A stretch of 64,000 nt of DNA, from the NCBI RefSeq assembly GCF_038404985.1, contig NZ_JBBKBA010000001.1, forward strand, positions 2,260,001 through 2,324,000, given 5' to 3'. Of the stretch, positions 18,257 to 26,155 are shown piece after piece. How positions within the stretch are numbered: the first letter of the stretch is position 1; every line of letters begins with the position of its first letter. The stretch comes from Ferrovibrio sp. MS7. Lineage in GTDB: Bacteria > Pseudomonadota > Alphaproteobacteria > Ferrovibrionales > Ferrovibrionaceae. The position numbers were made by a program, and so were the translations under genes. Under the pieces are notes generated by a model. That model was not told the origin of the DNA, ran no database searches, and worked only from the letters and a program-made list of their open reading frames with translations.

Positions 18257-19669
18257 TCAGGCCTTGGCGATGCGCAGCACATTGGTGCGGCCGGGCGTGC
18301 CGAAAGGCACGCCGGCGGTGATGACGAGATAGTCGTTCGGCTTGGCCAGGCCGCTTTCGCGCGCCATGGCTGAAGCACGCTGCACCATGTCGGAGAAATC
18401 CACCGCATCGGGCGAGACCACCGGGTTGACGCCCCAGGCCAGCGCCAGGCGCCGCGCCGTGGCGGTAGAGGGCGTGAGGCAGAGGATCGGCGATTTCGGC
18501 CGTTCGCGCGCCGCGCGCAAAGCCGTGGAGCCGGACATGGTGTAGGTGACGATGGCGACGGCGTTGATGGTTTCCGCCACCTGGCGCGCGGCCGCCGTGA
18601 TCGCATCGGCGGAGGTGGAATCCGGGCTGGCATGCTCGGCATCCATGATGCCGCGGTAATGCGGATCGCGTTCGACCTGGGCGGCAATCGAATCCATGGT
18701 GGCGACGGCGGCCACCGGATGATCGCCGGACGCGGTTTCCGCCGAGAGCATCAGCGCATCGGCGCCGTCATACACGGCGGTGGCGACATCCGAGACTTCG
18801 GCGCGGGTCGGCACCGGCGCCTTGATCATGCTTTCCAGCATCTGGGTGGCCACCACGACAGGTTTGCCGGCACGCCGCGCCAGCCGCACGATGCGCTTCT
18901 GCAGGCCCGGCACTTCCGCCAGCGGCAATTCGACGCCGAGATCGCCGCGCGCCACCATCAGCGCATCGGCCAGTTCCACCAGCCGGGGCAGGCAGGTGAT
19001 CGCCGCCGGCTTCTCGATCTTGGCCAGCAACGCCGCGCGGCCCTGGATCAGCCCGCGTGCTTCCTCCAGATCCTCGGGCCGCTGCACGAAGCTCAAGGCC
19101 ACCCAGTCGACGCCCATATCCAGTGCCACCGCCAGGTCGGCGCGGTCCTTCGGCGTCAGCGGGCTCATCGGGATCAGCGCGCCGGGCAGGTTGACGCCCT
19201 TGCGGTCGCTCAGGCGCCCGCCCACCAGCACCTCGGCCTCGGCCCAGCCGGCCCCGGTGGCCACCACTCTGAGGCGCAGCTTGCCGTCATCCAGCAGCAA
19301 TTCGGCGCCGACGCCCAAGGCTGCCATTACCTCCGGATGTGGCAGCGCGACCCGGCTCGAATCGCCCGGTGCCGCTTCGCCATCGAGGCGGAAACGCTGC
19401 CCGGCCACCAGCTCCACGGCGCCTTCCTTGAAGGTGCCGATACGCAGCTTGGGGCCCTGCAAATCGGCCAAGAGGCCGATGGGCTGGCCCATTTCCCGCT
19501 CCAATGCCCTCACGGCATGGATGCGGGCGCGGTGATCGTCATGGCTGCCATGGCTGAAATTCAGCCGAAAAACATCGGCACCGGCCTCCACCAGGGCGCG
19601 AATCTGCTCCGGCTGCGAACTGGCCGGACCCAGGGTGGCGACGATTTTGACATTCCGCGTGCGGTGCAT
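18257..19669 (-). CDS. pyk: Pyruvate kinase
   Basis: A 470-aa enzyme that makes pyruvate and ATP from phosphoenolpyruvate and ADP, the last step of glycolysis. Seen: the N-terminal KIVATLGPASS, the FRLNFSHG segment, the barrel motif AKIEKPAAI, the signature MVARGDLGVELPL and the KPVVVATQMLESMI stretch, then the C-terminal regulatory domain (about 345-470). Length is normal for the bacterial enzyme. The ATG at 19669 begins the conserved domain; a longer frame upstream to 19720 is not supported. Downstream lies the DUF486 gene. Confidence 0.96.
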   Translation of the reverse strand: MHRTRNVKIVATLGPASSQPEQIRALVEAGADVFRLNFSHGSHDDHRARIHAVRALEREMGQPIGLLADLQGPKLRIGTFKEGAVELVAGQRFRLDGEAAPGDSSRVALPHPEVMAALGVGAELLLDDGKLRLRVVATGAGWAEAEVLVGGRLSDRKGVNLPGALIPMSPLTPKDRADLAVALDMGVDWVALSFVQRPEDLEEARGLIQGRAALLAKIEKPAAITCLPRLVELADALMVARGDLGVELPLAEVPGLQKRIVRLARRAGKPVVVATQMLESMIKAPVPTRAEVSDVATAVYDGADALMLSAETASGDHPVAAVATMDSIAAQVERDPHYRGIMDAEHASPDSTSADAITAAARQVAETINAVAIVTYTMSGSTALRAARERPKSPILCLTPSTATARRLALAWGVNPVVSPDAVDFSDMVQRASAMARESGLAKPNDYLVITAGVPFGTPGRTNVLRIAKA

Positions 19670-19811
19670 GGCCGATTCCTTCTTTCCCGTCAGCCTAGGG
19701 GCAACCGGGCCGCGACCCAAGGGAATCCGTGGATTATGCTACGGCTAGGCGTTGCGGCATATGCTGCGGCGCAGTAAAAGTCTGCCGCATCGCAGCATCC
19801 CGGAGCCAGCC

Positions 19812-20345
19812 ATGGACATCGCACGCATTCCGGTGGGGAAGAACCCGCCCCACGACGTCAACGCCGTGATCGAAATCCCGGCCGGCGGCGTGCCGGTGAA
19901 GTACGAGCTGGACAAGGATTCCGGCGCGCTGTTCGTCGACCGCTTCATCCACACCGCGATGTTCTACCCGGCGAATTACGGCTTCATCCCGCACACGCTC
20001 TCGGGCGACGGCGACCCCTGCGACATCCTGGTGGTGAGCCATATCCCGGTGGTGGCCGGCGCGGTGATCCGCTCGCGGCCGATCGGCGCCCTGCTGATGG
20101 AAGACGAAGCCGGCGGCGACGAGAAGATCATCGCCGTGCCGGTGGACAAACTGCACCCGTTCTACACCGATGTGCGCACCTACGAAGACCTGCCGGCCAG
20201 CCTGCTGACCCAGATCGAACACTTCTTCAGCCACTACAAGGACCTGGAGAAGGGCAAGTTCGTCAAGAACACCCAGTGGGTCGGCCCGGAAGAAGCCGCC
20301 AAGCTGATCACCGATGGCGTGAAGCGCGCGGCCGGCTTGAGCTAA
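19812..20345 (+). CDS. ppa: Inorganic pyrophosphatase
   Basis: A 177-aa soluble family I pyrophosphatase, which hydrolyses pyrophosphate and so pulls biosynthetic reactions forward. The metal-binding signature is DGDPCDILV around residues 66-74, with KYELDKDSG (substrate-binding Lys and Glu) at 30-38 and FYPANYGFIP at 51-60. Length and motifs are those of the hexameric bacterial enzyme. Divergent from pyruvate kinase. Confidence 0.96.
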   Translation: MDIARIPVGKNPPHDVNAVIEIPAGGVPVKYELDKDSGALFVDRFIHTAMFYPANYGFIPHTLSGDGDPCDILVVSHIPVVAGAVIRSRPIGALLMEDEAGGDEKIIAVPVDKLHPFYTDVRTYEDLPASLLTQIEHFFSHYKDLEKGKFVKNTQWVGPEEAAKLITDGVKRAAGLS

Positions 20346-20354
20346 CACTTCCTA

Positions 20355-20414
20355 CCAGTCTCGTCATCCTCGGCCCAGTCTCGTCATCCTCGGCCCAGTC
20401 TCGTCATCCTCGGC
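20355..20414. repeat. Three 20-bp tandem repeats
   Basis: Three perfect copies of a 20-base unit starting CCAGTCTCGTC. The unit is the left border and left arm of the CGTCAY...RTCTC hairpin that follows at 20406-20428, so only half of a palindrome has been amplified. Confidence 0.9.
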
Positions 20415-20495
20415 CTTGAGCCGAGGATCTCCCGCAAGCACAGACTCCAGCCGCCACGCGGCCTGAGATGCCTGGCTCAAGGCCGGGCATGACGA
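20402..20495. repeat. Paired palindromes, CGTCAY...RTCTC family
   Basis: Hairpin 20406-20428 (arms ATCCTCGGC/GCCGAGGAT, loop CTTGA) and, inverted, 20468-20490 (ATGCCTGGC/GCCGGGCAT, loop TCAAG, one mismatch). It separates convergent ppa and the GMC oxidoreductase gene. Confidence 0.8.
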
Positions 20496-20513
20496 CGGGT
20501 TTTGGCGTCTATC

Positions 20514-22139
20514 TTACCCCCTTGCATCGCGGATAATGCTCTCGGCGGCCTTCTCCGCGATCATCAGGGTCGGCGAGGCCGTATTGCCCGAGGTGATCAG
20601 CGGCATTGCCGAGGCATCCACCACGCGCAAGCCATCAATGCCGCGCACCCGCAACTCGCCATCCAGCACCGCCATGCGGTCGTGGTCCGGCCCCATCTTC
20701 GCGGTCGACACTGGATGGAAGATGGTGGCGCCGAGATCGCCCGCCGCCTTTACCATGTCGGCCTCGCTCGCCACCCCGGGGCCGGGCAGGTATTCCTCCG
20801 GCTCATAGGGCGCCAGCGCCCGGGCCTGTGCCAGCCGCCGCGTCAGCTTGATGCTGTCCACCGCCACGCGCTGATCCTCTGGTGTCGAGAGATAATTCGG
20901 CTGGATCGCCGGGGCGGTGAAAGCATCGCGGCTCTTGATCCGCACATGGCCGCGCGACGTCGGGCGCAGATTGCAGATACTGGCGGTGAAGGCGGGAAAC
21001 TTGTGCAGCGGATCGCCGAACTTATCCAGCGACAACGGCTGGATGTGATACTCGACATTCGCCGTGGCATGCTCCGGGCTTGAGCGCGTGAACATGCCGA
21101 ATTGCGAGGGCGCCATGGTCAGCGCGCCGCGCCGGAATAGCGCATATTCCAGCGCGATCTTCGCCTTGGCGAAGAGCGACTGATCGAGTTCGTTGATAGT
21201 CGTGACGTTCTTCACCTTGTAGATCAGCCGCACCTGCAGATGATCCTGCAGATTCTCGCCGACGCCGGGTGAGTCATGCAGCACCGGGATGCCATGCTGC
21301 TGCAACAGCGCCCCCGGCCCGATGCCCGATAGCTGGAGCAGTTGCGGCGAGGCGATGGCGCCAGCGGTGAGCAGCACTTCGCGCGCCGCGCGCACGCGGT
21401 AGCGGCGGCCATTCAGCGTGTAGATCAGCCCGGTGGCGCGGCGGCCTTGCAATTCGATCCGCTCGGCATGGGCCTGCAGGCGCACGGTGAGATTCTGCCG
21501 GTGCATCACAGGCTTGAGGAAGCCCGTCGCCGCCGACCAGCGCCGGCCCTTATGCTGGTTGACCTGGAAATAGCCCGCGCCTTCATTGTCGCCGCCATTG
21601 AAATCCGCCACCGGCGGAATGCCGATTTCAGCACCAGCGCGGCCCACGGCATCCAGGATATCCCAGCGCACGCGCGGCTGCTCGACGCGCCATTCGCCGC
21701 CGCTTTTGTGCAGCGGAGCCTCACCGGCGAAATGATTCTCATGCTTGAGGAAATAGGGCAGCACATCATCCCAGCCCCAGCCGGTGAGGCCAAGCTGGCG
21801 CCAGGCATCGTAATCGGCGGCCTGGCCGCGCATGTAGACCATGGCGTTGATCGCGGTGCAGCCGCCCAGCACCTTGCCGCGCGCATAGCCGATGGAACGG
21901 CCATTCAGCCCCGGCACTGCCTCGGTCTTGAAGCACCAGTCGGAACGCGGATTGCCGATGGCGAACAGATAGCCGATGGGAATGTGAAACCAGATCCAGG
22001 TGTCGTCGCCGCCGGCTTCCAGCACCAGCACGCGGCGCGATGGATCGGCGGAAAGCCGGTTGGCCAGCAGCGACCCCGCCGTGCCGCCACCAACGATCAC
22101 GTAATCGAATGTGCCGCCATCCTCGAAATCTTCAGCCAT
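20514..22139 (-). CDS. GMC family oxidoreductase (choline dehydrogenase-like)
   Basis: A 541-aa FAD-dependent glucose-methanol-choline family enzyme that oxidises an alcohol. The FAD loop GGGTAGS lies at about residues 17-23, the GMC signature 1 region GKVLGGCTAINAMVYMRG near 88-105, signature 2 in GAIASPQLLQLSGIGP near 264-279, and the catalytic His in HPVSTAKMGPD with the closing VDASAMPLITSGNT segment near the C-terminus. Alcohol substrate unknown; BetA-like and many alkanol dehydrogenases share this pattern. A GGGAGAAA ribosome-binding site precedes the start. No betaine-aldehyde dehydrogenase is adjacent, so a betaine role is not supported. Confidence 0.92.
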   Translation of the reverse strand: MAEDFEDGGTFDYVIVGGGTAGSLLANRLSADPSRRVLVLEAGGDDTWIWFHIPIGYLFAIGNPRSDWCFKTEAVPGLNGRSIGYARGKVLGGCTAINAMVYMRGQAADYDAWRQLGLTGWGWDDVLPYFLKHENHFAGEAPLHKSGGEWRVEQPRVRWDILDAVGRAGAEIGIPPVADFNGGDNEGAGYFQVNQHKGRRWSAATGFLKPVMHRQNLTVRLQAHAERIELQGRRATGLIYTLNGRRYRVRAAREVLLTAGAIASPQLLQLSGIGPGALLQQHGIPVLHDSPGVGENLQDHLQVRLIYKVKNVTTINELDQSLFAKAKIALEYALFRRGALTMAPSQFGMFTRSSPEHATANVEYHIQPLSLDKFGDPLHKFPAFTASICNLRPTSRGHVRIKSRDAFTAPAIQPNYLSTPEDQRVAVDSIKLTRRLAQARALAPYEPEEYLPGPGVASEADMVKAAGDLGATIFHPVSTAKMGPDHDRMAVLDGELRVRGIDGLRVVDASAMPLITSGNTASPTLMIAEKAAESIIRDARG

Positions 22140-22219
22140 GCGTTTCTCCCTTGGCCGCCAGTTTAGGGAAGCCGGGGTGAGGGCGGGAAGGCGCGGCGGA
22201 GGGGTAAAACAACTTTACC

Positions 22220-22264
22220 GAAAATGGGATTTGCAAAAATGGGATGTGCAAAAATGGGATGCTG
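22220..22264. repeat. Three 15-bp tandem repeats (AAAAATGGGAT core)
   Basis: Copies at 22220-22234, 22235-22249 and 22250-22264 share the core AAAATGGGAT. The same core borders the hairpins of the ATGGGAT/ATGAC element, so this is a border sequence repeated in tandem. Confidence 0.8.
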
Positions 22265-22277
22265 GCCTGGATACAGA

Positions 22278-22352
22278 ATGGGATGCCCGCCTGCGCGGGC
22301 ATGACAAGGAAAACAAATAAGGTCGTCATGCTGGCGAAAGCCAGCATCCCAT
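22278..22352. repeat. Palindromes of the ATGGGAT/ATGAC family (outward-facing pair)
   Basis: Hairpin 22283-22302 (arms ATGCCCGC/GCGGGCAT) lies between ATGGG and GAC, and hairpin near 22327-22346 (ATGCTGGC/GCCAGCAT, loop GAAA) is its inverted partner. Arms differ from those at 9642-9661, but the borders are the same. The surrounding 22140-22500 gap has no gene. Confidence 0.75.
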
Positions 22353-22502
22353 TTCCATATCCCGACGCTTCCCAAACGCTTCCCAAAGCTTCCCGGACAT
22401 TCCGGCGATTTTGTCACAGGGCTGTTTTCCGCTGTTTACCGACAAAACACTATACAGAACATTATGCGAACAGTCAATCGGCCACTATAGCGCCCCCAGC
22501 CC

Positions 22503-23243
22503 CTACAACGCCCCCAGCAGCGTCATGCCGCCATCCACCAGGATGGATTGCCCCGTCACATAGCCGGCCAGCGGCGAGGCCAGGAACAGCACCGCGCCGG
22601 CAATGTCGTCGGGCGTGCCGATGCGGCCCAAGGGCAGGCGGGCGGCCACGGCGGCTTCATTGCCGGCCTGGTTGGCGGTCAGCTTGGTCGGCACGAAGCC
22701 GGGGCCGACGCCGTTCACCCGGATGCCCTGCTTGCCCCATTTGATCGCCAGCGCCTTGTTCAGATGCTTCAGCCCGATCTTGCTGGCGGAATAGGCCGGG
22801 TTGTTGCGCGCCGCCTGCTCGGCCACCACGGAATCGAGATTGACGATGGCGCCGCCGTGCTTGCCTAAAGCCGGCTGCAGGGTGGCGCACACATCCATGA
22901 TGCCGGTGAGGTTGATATCCAGCACGCGGGCAAAGCCGGCGCGCTCGAATTCCTGGCCCCGATACAGCACCGTGCCGACGCAGTTCACCAGCACATCCAG
23001 TTCGGGAAACAGCGGCGCGAGTGCCGCCACCGAAGCCGGGTCGGAGACATCCAGGCGCTGGAAGCCAAGCCCGGAGAAATCCTGGGCATAGCTTGCCGCC
23101 TCGCGCGTGCCGGTGACGGTGACGCGGGCACCCAGCGACGCGAAGGCCCGCGCCACGCCATAGCCGATGCCATCCGAGCCGCCAGTAACCAGCACGCTCC
23201 TGCCGGTGAAATCCAACGCGCCCGCGAAGCCTGCTGCGGCCAT
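22503..23243 (-). CDS. SDR family oxidoreductase
   Basis: A 246-aa classical short-chain dehydrogenase/reductase. The cofactor loop TGGSDGIG is at residues 20-27, the NxxG-like strand (VNCVG) near 86-90, the catalytic Ser138, Tyr151 and Lys155 (in YSASK) are all present, and the C-terminal GQSILVDGG motif is intact. It resembles 3-oxoacyl-ACP reductase or L-xylulose/carbonyl reductases; substrate not determinable. The ATG at 23243 has a GAGGGAAA ribosome-binding site just upstream; a longer frame to 23822 runs through the divergent PAS gene and is rejected. Confidence 0.9.
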   Translation of the reverse strand: MAAAGFAGALDFTGRSVLVTGGSDGIGYGVARAFASLGARVTVTGTREAASYAQDFSGLGFQRLDVSDPASVAALAPLFPELDVLVNCVGTVLYRGQEFERAGFARVLDINLTGIMDVCATLQPALGKHGGAIVNLDSVVAEQAARNNPAYSASKIGLKHLNKALAIKWGKQGIRVNGVGPGFVPTKLTANQAGNEAAVAARLPLGRIGTPDDIAGAVLFLASPLAGYVTGQSILVDGGMTLLGAL

Positions 23244-23402
23244 TTTTCCCTCCCGTTTATCGCCCGATCCTTGCCCAGCATGATGGGCGATCCGGCCGCG
23301 CCCTGGAAGCCGCCAATAGCCTCGGCGGAGTGGCATTCGCGCCGCCCGGCGCCGTATACTGGGGCGGAGTATCAGGCCATGCGCCAGGGTGGGACCGACG
23401 CG

Positions 23403-23888
23403 ATGACCACACGTAAAAGCCGCCTCCACGCCGAATTGAATCCGGCGCTGGATGACGCGCCGCGCCTCTGCGCGCTGCGCGACTATTGGCGTGCGCGCTG
23501 CCCGGCCGATGGCGGCATCCCCCGGCGCCAGGATATCGACCCGACGCAACTGAAAGAGCATCTCGGCAGCCTGTTCATCGCCGAGCCGATAGAAGGCGGC
23601 GCCGATTTCCGCTACCGCCTGATCGGCGCCGATCTCACCGCCATACACGGCCATGAATTCACCGGCTCGAAAGTGAGCGAACTCTTCTGGGGTTTCTCCG
23701 CCGAGGACGCCGCCACGGTGATCAACGCCTATCAGATCGTGGTGCGCAAACACGTGATCCTGCGTGCCGGCGGCGCCGTGCTCTGGGCCGGCAAGGACTA
23801 CCTGCCCTTCGACTCCCTCCACCTGCCGATCCTGGCCCCAGACGGGCAGAGCACCTGGCTGCTGGGGGAGTTGATGTTTTTGGGGTAG
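23403..23888 (+). CDS. PAS domain protein (PAS_5/DUF1457-like)
   Basis: A 161-aa protein made of one PAS-like domain of the type abundant in Rhodospirillales. Typical marks are the N-terminal RLCALRDYWRARC-P region, IPRRQDIDPTQLKEHLG, and FRYRLIGADLTAIHG followed by a GSKVSELF stretch. The binding partner or ligand is unknown, and there is no output domain. ATG 23403 was chosen; ATG 23379 in the same frame is possible. A second protein of the same kind is encoded at 44779. It is the last GC-rich gene before the AT-rich island. Confidence 0.78.
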   Translation: MTTRKSRLHAELNPALDDAPRLCALRDYWRARCPADGGIPRRQDIDPTQLKEHLGSLFIAEPIEGGADFRYRLIGADLTAIHGHEFTGSKVSELFWGFSAEDAATVINAYQIVVRKHVILRAGGAVLWAGKDYLPFDSLHLPILAPDGQSTWLLGELMFLG

Positions 23889-24232
23889 GGGGGCGAGAGG
23901 ACGGCGTCGGCCTGTGAAGTGCTAGATATAGGCCGAAGCCTAAAGAGCGCGGTCCTACTGGTGAAATCGGATACGCTAGCAGAGTCCTTTCACCATTATT
24001 TCCTCGCGTATATCGCTTGGTGACTACTTGCCTTGATTAGGTGATCGACTGGAATCTTGGCGATTTTTAACGACTAAGGCCGTGCCTTCGGGCGGATATT
24101 TGAGAGCAGATGAACGCGAAAAGCATATGTACAAAATTGATAGTTAGGCATAAGAACATTTTATAATTGTATATTTTTAAATTTATGGCCAGCATAGCAC
24201 GGCATAAATTCAATTATTGATGGATCTTTAAA
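23889..24232. other. Non-coding left flank of the AT-rich island
   Basis: Composition shifts from GC-rich at the left to strongly AT-rich near 24110. No gene is visible. At 23956-23985 there is a run resembling the D-arm region of tRNA-Leu (TGGTGAAATCGG then ACGCTAGCAGA), but the rest of a tRNA is missing. A promoter-like pair occurs at 24137-24167. Confidence 0.6.
24137..24167 (+). promoter_or_regulatory. Possible promoter of the dGTPase-like gene
   Basis: TTGATA at 24137-24142 and TATAAT at 24162-24167, 19 bases apart (a little long), 65 bases before the ATG at 24233. The region is AT-rich, so chance matches are more likely. Confidence 0.4.
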
Positions 24233-25753
24233 ATGGCTCAAAACGCTAAAAAAAACAAAACTGCCACTAAGAAATCGACGAATAGTAGGAAGACCAACCC
24301 CACAACAAAAATGAATTGGGCTCAGCTTATGTCGAGAAAAAGGTTGGGGGTAGAAGCTAGCCCGTCCGATAAAAACCCTCAATTTCCAGAAACAATTTCT
24401 ATTGAGGAAAGGACCCAATTTGAGTCTGACATCGACCGGATAATATACTCGGGCGCATTTAGACGGCTGGGGCGAAAGACCCAAGTTCACCCATTGGCAG
24501 CGAACGATCATATTCACACACGTTTGGCCCATAGTCTCGAAGCGTCGCGAATGGGAAAAGCTTTGGGGAGAGCTATTGGTGTTGAATTAAAACGCCAAAA
24601 GAAATTACCTCGCGATATATCACCGGAGGACATATCAACGGTCGTTCAAGCCGCTTCTCTTGCTCATGATCTAGGAAACCCTCCGTTTGGTCATGGAGGG
24701 GAAGAGGCAATGGCTCATTGGTTTGAAATTAACGGACCGGAGTTTTTCAAATTCTTTAATAAAGAATATCAAAACGATTTGATTAATTTTGAAGGTAATG
24801 CTCAAGGTTTTCGAATTCTCACTCAAACAGAGCGAAGACTTTTCAAAGGTGGTGTTCGACTGACTTGTGCGACATTGGCTGCTTTCCAGAAATATCCCTG
24901 GACTAGTCAAAAGAAGGGAAAAAAGTTTGGTGCATTTTTATCTGAGAAAAACATTTTAGAGCAGGTGGCTAAAGAAACCGGATTAATCCAAAAAAATGAT
25001 CATGAATGGTGTCGGCATCCATTGGCCTATTTAGTCGAAGCTGCGGACGATATCTGTTATGCAATTATTGATATTGAGGATGCTGTAGAATTAAAAATTA
25101 TTACATATGAGCGGGCACGTGACGCGCTATTAAGCGCTTTTGATTCTGATAGCGCAAAAAGAATTCGAGAAGACTTGAACCCTGAGGGAAACAGTAGAGA
25201 AAATCTTGCGATAATAAGAAGTCATATTTTTGATATTGCGGTCCCGGCAGTCAAGGAAGGCTTCATGAATGGATATGATGATATAATGTCTGGCGTTATG
25301 TCCGGTTCAATATTTGGGAAAATGCAAGAATACAAAAGGTTCAATCAATTTATTCTAGATGCCAAAAAAATCGCGCACGAGGAAATATTCAAAGATAGAA
25401 GAAAAATTGAAAATGAGATTGGCGCATATGCAATTTTTGACACGACATTGAAGGCATTCTGTGAAGCAGCAATAAATAAAGCCAGAGTTTTGTCACATGA
25501 CCCAAAGCGATCTGAGAGTAGTGAAAAAAGACAGAGTGATACAGCTTTGTCGTGGAAGTCTGATTTAGTTCTTAAATTGCTTGGACATCATGCTCCCTCA
25601 GGGACAAATGTGCCTGGAGAGCAAGAAACCTGGACGGAATATCAATGCTTACGGCGAGTGATAGACTACGTAAGTGGTATGACAGATAATTACGCTACGT
25701 ATATTTCAAAGCAACTTCAGGGCATGGGTTTTTCCGGGGGGCAACGCCCCTAG
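24233..25753 (+). CDS. dGTPase-type deoxynucleotide triphosphohydrolase in an AT-rich island
   Basis: A 506-aa HD-superfamily enzyme that should cut dNTPs to deoxynucleosides and triphosphate. After a Lys/Thr-rich N-terminus (1-27) come RLGRKTQVHPL (78-88), the metal-binding H100 in HTRLAHS, H145-D146 in LAHDLGNPPFGHGGE, FEGNAQ (186-191) and EAADDICY (269-276, likely last metal ligand), so all active-site elements look intact. The length resembles E. coli Dgt (505 aa). Base and codon use is far more AT-rich than its neighbours, and no flanking gene is related, which points to recent acquisition. Some bacterial dGTPases defend against phage by depleting dNTPs; others are housekeeping. Whether the host has another dgt elsewhere cannot be seen here. 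Confidence 0.93.
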   Translation: MAQNAKKNKTATKKSTNSRKTNPTTKMNWAQLMSRKRLGVEASPSDKNPQFPETISIEERTQFESDIDRIIYSGAFRRLGRKTQVHPLAANDHIHTRLAHSLEASRMGKALGRAIGVELKRQKKLPRDISPEDISTVVQAASLAHDLGNPPFGHGGEEAMAHWFEINGPEFFKFFNKEYQNDLINFEGNAQGFRILTQTERRLFKGGVRLTCATLAAFQKYPWTSQKKGKKFGAFLSEKNILEQVAKETGLIQKNDHEWCRHPLAYLVEAADDICYAIIDIEDAVELKIITYERARDALLSAFDSDSAKRIREDLNPEGNSRENLAIIRSHIFDIAVPAVKEGFMNGYDDIMSGVMSGSIFGKMQEYKRFNQFILDAKKIAHEEIFKDRRKIENEIGAYAIFDTTLKAFCEAAINKARVLSHDPKRSESSEKRQSDTALSWKSDLVLKLLGHHAPSGTNVPGEQETWTEYQCLRRVIDYVSGMTDNYATYISKQLQGMGFSGGQRP

Positions 25754-26146
25754 ATATCAGAAAAGGGCTCGGGATTGCTCCCGAGCCCTTCGGCGTTCTC
25801 TAACAAGAGATTCGCTGTGATCGATCAGGTCTCCACAGGAGACCTGCTATCCAGCTTGCTCCCGAGTGTCCACTGGACACTCGTCCGCTGCGCTGCCCTT
25901 CGGGCCTCTGCGCCCACGAGCCTCCACTGGAGGCTCGCGCGCTTAGAGCCTATCGGACTTTGAGCCGTAGGCTTAAATCGAAAGGGCTCGGGATTGCTCC
26001 CGAGCCCTTCAGCATTCTCTAACAAGGGATCCGCTGTTCGCGATCAAGTCCGCACTGCGGACTTGCTATCTCCTGCTTGCTACCGAGTGTCCACTGGACA
26101 CTCGTCCGCTGCGCAGCCCGTCGGTCTTTAAGTCCGCAACGCGGAC
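25754..26146. repeat. Palindrome block: two diverged copies of a hairpin-rich unit
   Basis: Gene-free. Two related units, about 25761-25978 and 25979-26155, each start with the same strong hairpin (25763-25790; 25982-26009; arms AAGGGCTCGGGA/TCCCGAGCCCTT) followed by a shared CTCTAACAAG segment. Each then holds short hairpins with 9-base arms and a 3-base ACT/ACA loop: 25826-25846, 25863-25883, 25917-25937, 26045-26065, 26084-26104. Arms differ (CAGGTCTCC, CGAGTGTCC, CGAGCCTCC, CAAGTCCGC, CGAGTGTCC) but every one is self-complementary. Confidence 0.85.
25763..25790 (-). terminator. Terminator-like hairpin, leftmost copy
   Basis: 12-base arms and a 4-base loop; on the minus strand the stem is followed by TTTTCT, so it could stop transcription from pntB. 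On the plus strand no T-run follows, though it sits only 9 bases after the dGTPase stop. Confidence 0.5.
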
Positions 26147-26155
26147 TTAAAGACC
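26123..26155. repeat. Palindrome with 15-base arms spanning the pntB stop
   Basis: Arms GGTCTTTAAGTCCGC and GCGGACTTAAAGACC with loop AAC. The pntB stop codon (26147-26149) and last codons lie inside the right arm. Confidence 0.8.

Noticed and set aside
22220-22264. Short tandem repeats as CRISPR
   Set aside because: Repeats are 15 bases in direct contact, with no spacers and no cas genes.
22132-22417. Two 84-aa minus-strand frames over the repeats
   Set aside because: They translate palindromic and tandem repeats and do not have coding-type third positions.
23889-24232. Prophage or integron remnant
   Set aside because: No integrase, attachment-site pair or phage gene is visible; only a composition shift and a tRNA-like fragment.
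24161-24532. 123-aa minus-strand frame at the island edge
   Set aside because: Antisense to the dGTPase gene start and without motifs.
25754-26146. Possible CRISPR array or small genes (62-66 aa frames)
   Set aside because: Units are palindromes of unequal spacing with no constant direct repeat and spacer pattern; the frames follow from repeat sequence.
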